Assembly (NCBI RefSeq): GCF_030846775.1
Contig: NZ_CP132910.1
Location: 4,033,001 to 4,097,000, forward strand
Source: Geothrix sp. 21YS21S-2
Lineage (GTDB): Bacteria > Acidobacteriota > Holophagae > Holophagales > Holophagaceae
Length of the DNA: 64,000 nucleotides
Direction of reading: 5' to 3'
Positions within the stretch are counted from its first letter, which is position 1. Each line of letters begins with the position of its first letter. Shown here piece by piece: positions 35,463 through 42,947 of the stretch. Under the pieces are notes generated by a model that saw nothing but the letters and a program-made list of their open reading frames with translations, searched no databases and was not told the origin of the DNA. The position numbers were made by a program, and so were the translations under genes.

Positions 35463-36719
35463 ATGGACCTGGTGGACAGCAGCTATCTGGGGGCCGTCGC
35501 CCTCGCGGGCGCCGTGGCCCGGGCCCTCTCCCGGGGGCTGCCCCCGGACTGGCGCCTGCGCCTGGAGGCCGCGGCCCCGGCGGACCTTCCGGAAGGCTGG
35601 CTGTGGCTCCACGCCGTGAGCGTGGGCGAGCTGGTGCTGGCCGAGGGGATCCTCGCGGTGCTGCGGGACCGCGGGCATCACGTGCACGTGACCACCGGCA
35701 CCGCCAACGGCATGGCACTCCTGGCCCGGCGGCTGCCGGGGTGGGACGGGGGCACGGGCCGGGTCACCGGGGGCGCCTTCCCCCTGGACGACCCGGAAGG
35801 GCTGGCGTCCTTCCTGAAGGTGCCGCCCGGGGCCTTCGTGAGCCTGGAGACTGAGATCTGGCCCAACCTGCTGCGGGAGCTGGAGGCGCTGGGCGTGCCG
35901 CGGTGCGTGGTCAACGGCAGGCTGACCCGGCGCAGCCTCGGCCGGGGCGGGCCCTGGATGGCCCGGGCCGCCTCGCGCCTGACCCTGGTGGCAGCCCGGG
36001 ATGCGGCGAGCGCCGCGCTGTTCCGTGAACTGGGGGCGCCGCGGGTGGAACTGGGCGGCAACCTCAAGGCCGACCTTCCGCCGCCGCGCTCCCTGCACGC
36101 GGGCTGGGCGCACCTGCGCCGGGCCTGGGCGGCCAGCCCCGTCCTGGTGGCCGGCAACACCGTGGAAGGCGAGGAGGAGGTGGTCCTGGGTGCCTGGGAG
36201 GCCGCGAGGGCGCGGCATCCGGACCTGCGCCTCATCCTGGCCCCGCGCCAGCCCAGGCGCTTCCCGGAGGCCGCGGCCCTGCTGGCGGGCCGGGCCTTCC
36301 GCCGGGCTTCCGAGGTCTGGCCCCAGAAGGCCGAGGCCTGGGAGGCCTGCGACATCCTCCTGCTGGACACCCTGGGCGACCTGGCCTCGGCCTACCGGGA
36401 AGGCACGCTGGCCCTGGTGGCCGGGGGCTGGGCCTGGCACGGCGGCCACAATCCCCTGGAACCGGTCCGGTGGGGCCTGCCGACGCTGGTGGGGCCGGGC
36501 TTCACCAACTTCGAGGACCTGGTGGTCCCCCTGCTGGAGGCCGGGCTCGTGGAGGTCGTCCCGCTTGAGCGGCTGAGCGAACGGACAACCGAACTGTTGG
36601 ATGGCGCTTCTTTGCGTCCCGCCCAGGCCGGGAAGCCGGTACCCTATCCGGAGGGTCTCGCCGGTTCTTTAGAAAAAACCGTAACGATTCTCAAGAACTG
36701 CCTACCCCCTCCCCGATAA
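35463..36719 (+). CDS. waaA: 3-deoxy-D-manno-octulosonic acid transferase
   Basis: The enzyme (also called KdtA) adds Kdo to lipid A precursor at the inner membrane. The protein has 418 residues. Typical parts are WLWLHAVSVGE, TTGTANG, ETEIWPNLLRE, NGRLTRRS, and in the second GT-B half VAGNTVEGEEE, LAPRQPRRF and GGGWAWHGGHNPLEP-like (GGWAWHGGHNPLEPVRWG). The N-terminal anchor is short. It shows that the cell makes LPS. Confidence 0.93.
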   Translation: MDLVDSSYLGAVALAGAVARALSRGLPPDWRLRLEAAAPADLPEGWLWLHAVSVGELVLAEGILAVLRDRGHHVHVTTGTANGMALLARRLPGWDGGTGRVTGGAFPLDDPEGLASFLKVPPGAFVSLETEIWPNLLRELEALGVPRCVVNGRLTRRSLGRGGPWMARAASRLTLVAARDAASAALFRELGAPRVELGGNLKADLPPPRSLHAGWAHLRRAWAASPVLVAGNTVEGEEEVVLGAWEAARARHPDLRLILAPRQPRRFPEAAALLAGRAFRRASEVWPQKAEAWEACDILLLDTLGDLASAYREGTLALVAGGWAWHGGHNPLEPVRWGLPTLVGPGFTNFEDLVVPLLEAGLVEVVPLERLSERTTELLDGASLRPAQAGKPVPYPEGLAGSLEKTVTILKNCLPPPR

Positions 36720-36749
36720 GGTATCGTCGGCCATCCCGGAGTCCCGCCC

Positions 36750-37667
36750 ATGACCACGCTTCCCCCCAATGTGCTCCTGATCGACGACGATGTGGCCGTT
36801 CTGGGGATGGTGGGCGACGCCCTGACGCACTTCGGGATGAAGGTCCACGCCTTCTCCGAGGGGGACCGCGCGCTGCACCTGCTGGAGGACCCGGCCTCGC
36901 CCCTGTTCGACCTGGTCATCTCCGACATCAACATGGAGGGGATGGACGGCTTCGACGTCATCAACCGCGTGAAGGCCACCCGGCCCGGCCTGCCGGTGGT
37001 GCTCATGACGGGCCAGGCCAGCCTGGACTACGCCATCCGGGCCATGCGCATGGGCGCCTCCAACCTGTTCCAGAAGCCCCTGACGATCCGCGAGCTGGTC
37101 AACAGCGTCTTCCATCTGGTGGACCTCCACCGGGAGATCCGCCTGGCCGAGACGGGCCTCCGGGGCATGACCGAGGAGCGCCGCTCCTTCCAGACCCTGG
37201 CCGGGGAACTGGACATTCCCAGCCTCGTCTCCCACCTCACGGACCGCCTCGTGCCCATGGGCTTCGCCAAGGCCTCCAACGTGGACGTCATCGCCATGGC
37301 CTTCCATGAGGCGCTGGTGAACGCCCTGGAGCACGGCTGCCTCGAGCTGGACTCCAGCCTGAAGGGCGACATCTTCGCGGAGACCGACGCCTACGCGACC
37401 CAGCTCCAGCAGCGCCTCGCCGACCCCCGCTACGCCCACCGCCTCATCGAGGTGGAGAGCGTCCTCTCCCCCGAGAGCTTCACGGTGACCGTGCGCGACG
37501 GCGGCCCGGGCTTCGACACGACGACCGTCTCCACCCTCTCCGACGTGGACCTGAACAAGCAGTGCGGCCGGGGCCTTCCGCTGATCCTCCTGGTCATGGA
37601 CCAGGTGGTGCACAACGCCAGGGGCAACGAGATCAGGCTCGTCCTCAACAAGAAGGACCCGCGCTGA
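36750..37667 (+). CDS. Response regulator fused to an anti-sigma-type histidine kinase ATPase domain
   Basis: The gene gives 305 residues. The receiver (6-122) has Asp59 and Lys109. After a short helix comes an ATPase domain of the RsbW/SpoIIAB type (about 150-303) with N box FHEALVNALEHG, DGGPGFD and CGRGLPLI. There is no dimerisation-phosphotransfer histidine, so it is not a classical kinase. It may phosphorylate an anti-anti-sigma protein or bind a sigma factor under control of its receiver. It follows waaA by 30 bases. Confidence 0.88.
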   Translation: MTTLPPNVLLIDDDVAVLGMVGDALTHFGMKVHAFSEGDRALHLLEDPASPLFDLVISDINMEGMDGFDVINRVKATRPGLPVVLMTGQASLDYAIRAMRMGASNLFQKPLTIRELVNSVFHLVDLHREIRLAETGLRGMTEERRSFQTLAGELDIPSLVSHLTDRLVPMGFAKASNVDVIAMAFHEALVNALEHGCLELDSSLKGDIFAETDAYATQLQQRLADPRYAHRLIEVESVLSPESFTVTVRDGGPGFDTTTVSTLSDVDLNKQCGRGLPLILLVMDQVVHNARGNEIRLVLNKKDPR

Positions 37668-37687
37668 CGGGGTTTCCCCGCCAGCGC
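37661..37687. terminator. Hairpin at the convergent ends of the regulator and trxA
   Basis: GCGCTG-ACGGGG and CCCCG-CCAGCGC form an almost perfect stem around a TTT loop, overlapping the last codons of the regulator and just before the trxA stop. There is no T run, so its strength is uncertain. Confidence 0.55.
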
Positions 37688-37696
37688 GGAGGCGTC

Positions 37697-38017
37697 CTAC
37701 AGGGCCTGCTGGATGAAGGCCTTCAGGGCGGGCTTGGCCTGGCCGCCGACCTTCTGGTCGACCTTCTTGCCGTCCTTGAAGAGCAGGAGGGTGGGGATGG
37801 ACATGACCCCGAACTGGCCGGCGACGACGGGGTTCTCGTCGACGTTGATCTTGACGATCTGGGCCTGGGACTGGAGTTCGCCCGCCAGCTCATCCAGGAT
37901 GGGAGCGATCATGCGGCAGGGGCCGCACCAGGGGGCCCAGAAGTCCACGAGGGTGACGCCCGTGGCGACGGTCTGCTGGAAGTCGGCGTCGGTGATGTGC
38001 TTGACTAGATCTGACAT
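37697..38017 (-). CDS. trxA: Thioredoxin
   Basis: Thioredoxin reduces protein disulfides in the cytoplasm. The protein has 106 residues. The active site is WAPWCGPC, with cis-Pro in SIPTLLLF and the expected length. GGAG stands at good distance from the ATG. It follows the cyclic-nucleotide-binding gene by about 40 bases. Confidence 0.97.
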   Translation of the reverse strand: MSDLVKHITDADFQQTVATGVTLVDFWAPWCGPCRMIAPILDELAGELQSQAQIVKINVDENPVVAGQFGVMSIPTLLLFKDGKKVDQKVGGQAKPALKAFIQQAL

Positions 38018-38059
38018 GGATCTCCTTCATGGTTCGTGAAGCGGCCGGCTGGGTCCGGC

Positions 38060-38557
38060 TCAGGGAATGGGGAACAGGTTGTCCTGGGTCATGCCTCCCC
38101 CCCATTGGGCAAGCGTGAACACGGTCATGTACCGCTCGTTGGTGTCGCGCAGGCGCTGGGTGAGCACCTCGCAGAGGGCGTAGAGCACCTTCAGGGCGAT
38201 GCCGTGGTTGGCTTCGATGAGGGTGCGCAACTCCCGGAGCGGGATGAAGAAGGCCTCGCTGGGGACGTTGGCCACGGCGTCGGCGGCGCGGGTGGAGAAG
38301 TCCACCAGGGCCATCTCGCCGAAGAAGGCGTTGGGCTCGAGGATGGCCAGGGCCTCCTCGCCGGTGGCCGTGTGCTTGGAGATGCGCACGGTGCCGTCGA
38401 TCACGATGTACAGTCCGTCCCCCGCGTCGCCTTCCCGGAAGATGACCTCCTCCGCCCGGTAGCTTCGCACCTGGCCGATGATGAGCACCTGGGCGCGCTC
38501 CGTCTCGTCCAGGTCCCTGAACAACGGAGAGTCTCGGAGGAATTGTGTACTAATCAA
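38060..38557 (-). CDS. Cyclic nucleotide-binding domain protein without DNA-binding domain
   Basis: The gene gives 165 residues. A cAMP/CRP-type barrel spans about 10-130, with FREGDAGDGLYIVIDGTV, EPNAFFGEMALVDFSTRAADA as the phosphate-binding region, and a following helix. No helix-turn-helix follows. The start is TTG and overlaps the ribB stop (TTGA), so its translation is coupled to ribB. The ligand is unknown. Confidence 0.88.
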   Translation of the reverse strand: MISTQFLRDSPLFRDLDETERAQVLIIGQVRSYRAEEVIFREGDAGDGLYIVIDGTVRISKHTATGEEALAILEPNAFFGEMALVDFSTRAADAVANVPSEAFFIPLRELRTLIEANHGIALKVLYALCEVLTQRLRDTNERYMTVFTLAQWGGGMTQDNLFPIP

Positions 38558-39627
38558 TGGGCGTCCAGATGAACGTGTCCGACGATGTCGAGGCCGAAGC
38601 CCCGGAGACCAATATACTTCTTTTCCGCCCTGCTCAGGAGCCGCATTTCTTTAACTCCAAGGGATACAAGGATATGAGCGCCTACTCCCACATCCCGGTC
38701 GCTCAGGGGGGCCTGGGGCGGGATCTCGGGGTCGGTGCCGGGGCGGCGGAGGTAGACCAGCACGCCCCGGCCTTCGGAGCGGATGGCGTCCATGGCCTCG
38801 TGGAAAGGCGTGGGCGTGAGCTTGCCGAAGCCGTCCAGGTCGTCCGGGAGGGTCTCCTGGTGCACCCGCACCAGGGGCGCCGGACCGCCCTCGACCTCGC
38901 CCAGCACGTAGGCGAAGTGCTGGCTGCCGTCCAGGAGGCTCTCGAACCGGTGCACCTTCAGGGTGCCCCAGGCGGTCTCGCGCACCGTGGTGCCCACGCG
39001 CCGGATGATGGGGTCCACGCGCAGCCGGTGGGCCACCAGGGCGGCCACGGTCACCAGGGGCAGGTTGAACTTCTCGCAGAAGGGCACCAGGTCGGGCACC
39101 CGGGCCATGGTGCCGTCGTCCTTCATGATCTCGCAGATGACGCCGGAGGGGTGCAGGCCCGCCAGGCGCGCCAGGTCCACGGAGGCCTCGGTCTGGCCGG
39201 TGCGGGCGAGGACGCCCCCCGGCTTGGCCCGGAGGGGGAACACGTGGCCGGGCTTGACGAAGTCCGAGGGCTTGGCGCCCGGGGCGACCAGCGCCTTGAT
39301 GGTGCGCGAGCGGTCGTGGGCGGAGATCCCGGTGGAGGTGCCCTCCCGGGCCTCCACGCTCACGCAGAAGGCGGTCTCGAAGGGGCTGGTGTTGTCCTGG
39401 ACCATCTGGGGGATGTGGAGGTGGTCCAGGAGCGGGCCCTCCAGGGTGGCGCAGATGAGCCCCCTGCCGTGGGTGGCCATGAACGCGATGATCTCGGGGG
39501 TGACGTGCTCGGCCGCGAGGGTGAGGTCGCCCTCGTTCTCCCGGTCCTCGTCGTCCACGACAACCACCATCCGGCCCTGGCGTATGGCCTCGATGGCCGT
39601 TTCGATCGATGAAAAAGGTGTGGTCAC
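38554..39627 (-). CDS. ribB: 3,4-dihydroxy-2-butanone-4-phosphate synthase with degenerate GTP cyclohydrolase II domain
   Basis: The N-terminal part (1-205) makes the four-carbon unit of riboflavin: DDEDRENEGDLTLAAEHVTP, FMATHGRGLIC, AHDRSRTIKAL and GHVFPLRA are present. The C-terminal part aligns with GTP cyclohydrolase II by position, but the zinc cysteines are missing; the place where HSECLTGD and the CDC pair belong reads HQETLPDD. The domain is probably inactive. The protein has 357 residues with a GTG start. RibE is at 45870-46502. Confidence 0.9.
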   Translation of the reverse strand: MTTPFSSIETAIEAIRQGRMVVVVDDEDRENEGDLTLAAEHVTPEIIAFMATHGRGLICATLEGPLLDHLHIPQMVQDNTSPFETAFCVSVEAREGTSTGISAHDRSRTIKALVAPGAKPSDFVKPGHVFPLRAKPGGVLARTGQTEASVDLARLAGLHPSGVICEIMKDDGTMARVPDLVPFCEKFNLPLVTVAALVAHRLRVDPIIRRVGTTVRETAWGTLKVHRFESLLDGSQHFAYVLGEVEGGPAPLVRVHQETLPDDLDGFGKLTPTPFHEAMDAIRSEGRGVLVYLRRPGTDPEIPPQAPLSDRDVGVGAHILVSLGVKEMRLLSRAEKKYIGLRGFGLDIVGHVHLDAH

Positions 39628-39780
39628 GGCAGATCCCGAAAAGATGATTGTATTTCAGAAGTGTCCCCCCGCCCCCGGGGAACCTGCGGAAGGCTCGCGG
39701 CATCCAAGCACCGGGAGCACCCAGCGGGGGATCATGCTAGGATTTTGTCCAAGCATACACTTATGAGAGAGGGGATCTCC

Positions 39781-40812
39781 ATGTCCCAGGGTCTTATCCA
39801 AGGTTCAATGCGCGAGGCGCCCCTGCCGGATATCATCCAGCTGGTGAGCCAGGGTGGGAAGACCGGCTGCTTCCATGTCTCCGAGGAGTTCCACAAGGCG
39901 CGCATCTACCTGAAGGACGGTCGCATCGTCCACGCCGTCTCCAACGACTGCGAGGGTCTGGACGCCATCTACGAGGTGGCGCTCTGGCTGGACGGGCACT
40001 ACCACTTCGAGGAGAACGACGGCGGCGTCGAGGTGACCATCACCAAGCCGAACCCTTCCATCCTCATGGAGATGCACCGCCGCATGGACGAATGGCGGGT
40101 CATCAGCCAGAAGATCCCCTCCCTGGACCTGCACCCCCACACCACGCTGCTCCCCGGCGAGACGCCCTCGGGCGTGAACCCCCGGGAGGCCCGGCTCCTG
40201 ACCCTGGCCACGGGCTACTACACCGTCGCCGAGCTGGCCGAGGTGCTGGAGAAGCCCGTCCTCAACATCGCCAAGGACCTCTACGGGCTCGTCATGGGCG
40301 GCCACGTGGTGCTCAGGGGCGTGCGCAGCGGCAAGCGCCCCGAGGTGCCCGGCAAGCCCGCGCCCGTGGCGGAAAAGCCCCTCCCGGCCCCCCTCCCGCC
40401 CCCGCCGCCCCCCCCGGAGCCGGAGGTCCACCCGGTCACCGAGCCCATGGGCCTCGCCCCGGAGCCCCCGCAGCTGCCGGCGGAGCCCGAGATGCCCGTG
40501 CGGGTCGAGCTGCGGCCGCCCCCGGCCGCGCCCAAGCCCATGGTCCCCGCCCAGGATCCGGTCCGGCTGGCCAAGCTCACCAACTTCACCCAGCGCATCG
40601 TCCAGACCGCCAAGGGCGCCCTGCCGCCGGAGCACCACGAGATGGTGCACCGCCTCCAGGCCAAGGCCAACCAGCAGCTCGTCGCCGGCGAAGGCCCGGA
40701 GGCGGTCAAGAACCTGGCCCTGGCCGTTTCGCGGGGAGCCGTGGACGCCGGGTGCGACGGTGATACCGTCAAGAACCTCAACGCCCACCTGAAGGCCCTG
40801 TTCGCCAAGTAG
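39781..40812 (+). CDS. DUF4388 (PATAN-like) domain protein
   Basis: The gene gives 343 residues. The first 100 or so (MREAPLPDIIQLVSQGGKTG, then GRIVHAV and the helical DAIYEVALWLDG) match the DUF4388 pattern, which is linked to signalling and gliding proteins in delta-type bacteria and Acidobacteriota. A winged-helix-like segment (about 140-175), a long Pro-rich linker (about 185-265) and a C-terminal helical domain follow. AGAGGGG stands before the chosen ATG; an in-frame ATG at 39763 overlaps that site and is less likely. Confidence 0.85.
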   Translation: MSQGLIQGSMREAPLPDIIQLVSQGGKTGCFHVSEEFHKARIYLKDGRIVHAVSNDCEGLDAIYEVALWLDGHYHFEENDGGVEVTITKPNPSILMEMHRRMDEWRVISQKIPSLDLHPHTTLLPGETPSGVNPREARLLTLATGYYTVAELAEVLEKPVLNIAKDLYGLVMGGHVVLRGVRSGKRPEVPGKPAPVAEKPLPAPLPPPPPPPEPEVHPVTEPMGLAPEPPQLPAEPEMPVRVELRPPPAAPKPMVPAQDPVRLAKLTNFTQRIVQTAKGALPPEHHEMVHRLQAKANQQLVAGEGPEAVKNLALAVSRGAVDAGCDGDTVKNLNAHLKALFAK

Positions 40813-40828
40813 CGCCCCGGAAGCCCGC

Positions 40829-41971
40829 ATGACACGATCCCGCCTGACCTCAGCCCTCCTCGCCATCCTCGCGCTCCTGGGCACCCTGGCGTGCGTGGAT
40901 CCCAAGCCCGGCGACACCGGAACCACGCCTCTCTACGTCTACGACAACGCCAGCCACCAGGTGCTGGCGTGGGACGACGTCAACACCATCGCCAACCTGG
41001 CGGCGGACAGCACCGCCCCCGCCGCGGCCCGGGTCATCAAGGCCGACGTCATCACCAACCTGGGCACCCTGGCCTGGGGCGGGATGGTCCTGAACCCCAG
41101 CACCAACAGCCTGTACCTCGTCTCCGAGACCGGCAGCGTCGTGCGGGTCAACAACGCCAGCACCCAGAACGGCACCCTCAGCTCCACCACGGACATCGTC
41201 ACCTTCACCCTGGGCAACACCAGCTCCGACCGGCTCTCGTCGAGCGTGTTCTCCCAGGCCGCCGTCGACACCTCCACCGGCACCCTCTACGTGCTGGAGA
41301 CCGGCTCGAGCAACGCCTGGCGCATCTGGATCGTCAACAGCCCCGGCGCCATCGGCTCGGGCGGCGTGGCCGGCGCGGGCAGCTACCTGGACAGCACCGT
41401 CTCCCAGGACACCGGGGGCGCGGCCATCGCCGCGGCGGGCTCGGGCAACCTGATCGGGTTCTTCCGCAGCGGGGCGACGGTGCCCGACACCCTGGGCGTG
41501 CTCAACTCCGGGCCGCGTCTCCGGCTCTCCTCGGGGTCCTCGTTCCAGTACAACACCCAGGTGCTCGTGGGCGGCAGCACCCTCCTGTGGGACGGTTCCA
41601 CCACGCCGGCCTACGCCTCCCTGGCCTACGACACGACCTTCAACCGGCTCTACGTGGCCCGCCCCATCGCCTCCGGCAGCGCGGTGCTGGCCGTCAACCA
41701 GGGCCAGTTCTCCGTCGGCAACATGAACCAGGCCCCCTTCGCCGTGATGCCGGACACCGCCGCCGCCCTGGCCGGCCTGCGCCTCATCGCGCATGCCAGG
41801 GTCAAGGACTGGATGGTGGGGGCCGACTTCACCTCCTCCGCCACCACCACGGGCACCGGCGCCAACCTCCTGCGCGTCTGGAAGGGCCCCTCGTCGAAGG
41901 CGGCCTCCGTGCGCTACTACCTGGCCGCCGGCGTGGAGATCCGGGGCCTGGCCCTGGACGGGAGCAAGTAG
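40829..41971 (+). CDS. Lipoprotein, beta-propeller-like, unknown function
   Basis: The gene gives 380 residues. The signal sequence ends in the lipobox LGTLAC. The body is Ser/Thr/Gly/Ala-rich and made of repeating strand pairs with landmarks such as YVYDNASHQVLAWD, NSLYLVSETG, GTLYVLETG and NRLYVARPIAS, as in beta-propellers. It probably sits in the outer membrane facing the periplasm. The solitary ftsX follows by one base, so the two are co-expressed. Confidence 0.75.
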   Translation: MTRSRLTSALLAILALLGTLACVDPKPGDTGTTPLYVYDNASHQVLAWDDVNTIANLAADSTAPAAARVIKADVITNLGTLAWGGMVLNPSTNSLYLVSETGSVVRVNNASTQNGTLSSTTDIVTFTLGNTSSDRLSSSVFSQAAVDTSTGTLYVLETGSSNAWRIWIVNSPGAIGSGGVAGAGSYLDSTVSQDTGGAAIAAAGSGNLIGFFRSGATVPDTLGVLNSGPRLRLSSGSSFQYNTQVLVGGSTLLWDGSTTPAYASLAYDTTFNRLYVARPIASGSAVLAVNQGQFSVGNMNQAPFAVMPDTAAALAGLRLIAHARVKDWMVGADFTSSATTTGTGANLLRVWKGPSSKAASVRYYLAAGVEIRGLALDGSK

Positions 41972-41972
41972 C

Positions 41973-42902
41973 ATGGTCTTCTTCCGGCTCCTCGGGCTGC
42001 TGGTCCGCGATGTGGTCAACGATCTGTTCCGGCACCGGGGCCAGCACTTCCTGGCCGTGCTCACCCTGGCCTCGGGCCTGCTCCTGGCCGGCGGGGGCCT
42101 GCTGGTGGTGCAGGGACTGGACCGGTGGGTCTCGCGCATGGAGGGCCTGGCCCGCATCACGGTCTTCGCCAACGAGGGCGGCGGGCTGGACCAGGCCGAG
42201 GGCCAGCTTCGCCGGGACCCGCGCTTCGCGGCCGTGCGGCGCATCTCCTCCCAGGAGACGACCCGGCGATTCATGGAGACGACCCGCGACGCCGGCCTCA
42301 TGCTCAAGAGCCTGGGCGAGCCCATCCCCGAGACCCTGGAGCTGAGCCTGCGCCCCGACCTGCTGGCCGCGCGCAAGGCCATCGAGGTGGGCGAGAGCCT
42401 GCGTTCCCTGCCCGGCGTGGGCGACGTGGTGGTGGACCAGGAGCGCCTGGAGGGCCTCCAGAAGACGGCCCGCCTCATGCGCTCGGCCCTGAGCTCCTTC
42501 GGCGTCCTGCTGCTGGTGGCCGCGGGCTTCGCCACCGGCAACGTCATCCGCATGTGCGTCATGACCCGCGAGGAGGAGATCACCATCATGCGGCTGGTGG
42601 GGGCCACCGAGGGTTTCATCCGCACCCCCCTCCTGGTGGAGGGCGGCGTGCTGGGCCTCCTGGCCAGCATGGTGGCCGTCCTGGGCCTTCTGGGCCTCTG
42701 GTGGCCCGTGGCCCACGGCATGGGCCGCCTGTCGCCGCTCCTGGTGGAGCTGGCCAGGCTCGGCTTCTTCTCCGCGGGCAACCTCGCCCTGATCGCCTTC
42801 ATCGGCACCGCCACCGGCGCCCTCGGCGCCCTGTGGGGCTTCTGGAGCACCCAGAGGGCGCTGCGGAAGTCCGAAGCCCTGATGGAGCAGCGCGGCGCTT
42901 AG
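41973..42902 (+). CDS. ftsX: FtsX-like permease
   Basis: The gene gives 309 residues in the usual FtsX layout: helix 1 at about 28-48, an extracytoplasmic domain (50-165), and three more helices (about 173-192, 220-245, 265-290). The motif TREEEITIMRLVGATEGFIRTPLLVEG is the typical cytoplasmic coupling loop (written in two parts: TREEEITIMRLVGAT then EGFIRTPLL). FtsX normally pairs with the ATPase FtsE to activate wall hydrolases; no ftsE is adjacent here. GGGAG precedes the ATG. Confidence 0.88.
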   Translation: MVFFRLLGLLVRDVVNDLFRHRGQHFLAVLTLASGLLLAGGGLLVVQGLDRWVSRMEGLARITVFANEGGGLDQAEGQLRRDPRFAAVRRISSQETTRRFMETTRDAGLMLKSLGEPIPETLELSLRPDLLAARKAIEVGESLRSLPGVGDVVVDQERLEGLQKTARLMRSALSSFGVLLLVAAGFATGNVIRMCVMTREEEITIMRLVGATEGFIRTPLLVEGGVLGLLASMVAVLGLLGLWWPVAHGMGRLSPLLVELARLGFFSAGNLALIAFIGTATGALGALWGFWSTQRALRKSEALMEQRGA

Positions 42903-42903
42903 T

Positions 42904-42946
42904 TTGACTGGGTGGGCTCATCCGCAGGGTCGGCCCACCCAGTCAA
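42904..42946. terminator. Long inverted repeat between convergent ftsX and antiporter genes
   Basis: Two perfect 14-bp arms, TTGACTGGGTGGGC (42904-42917) and its complement (42933-42946), enclose a 15-base loop. It lies exactly between two converging genes. There is no long T run, so it may be a terminator-like hairpin or an RNA 3' end shield. Confidence 0.65.
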
Positions 42947-42947
42947 G

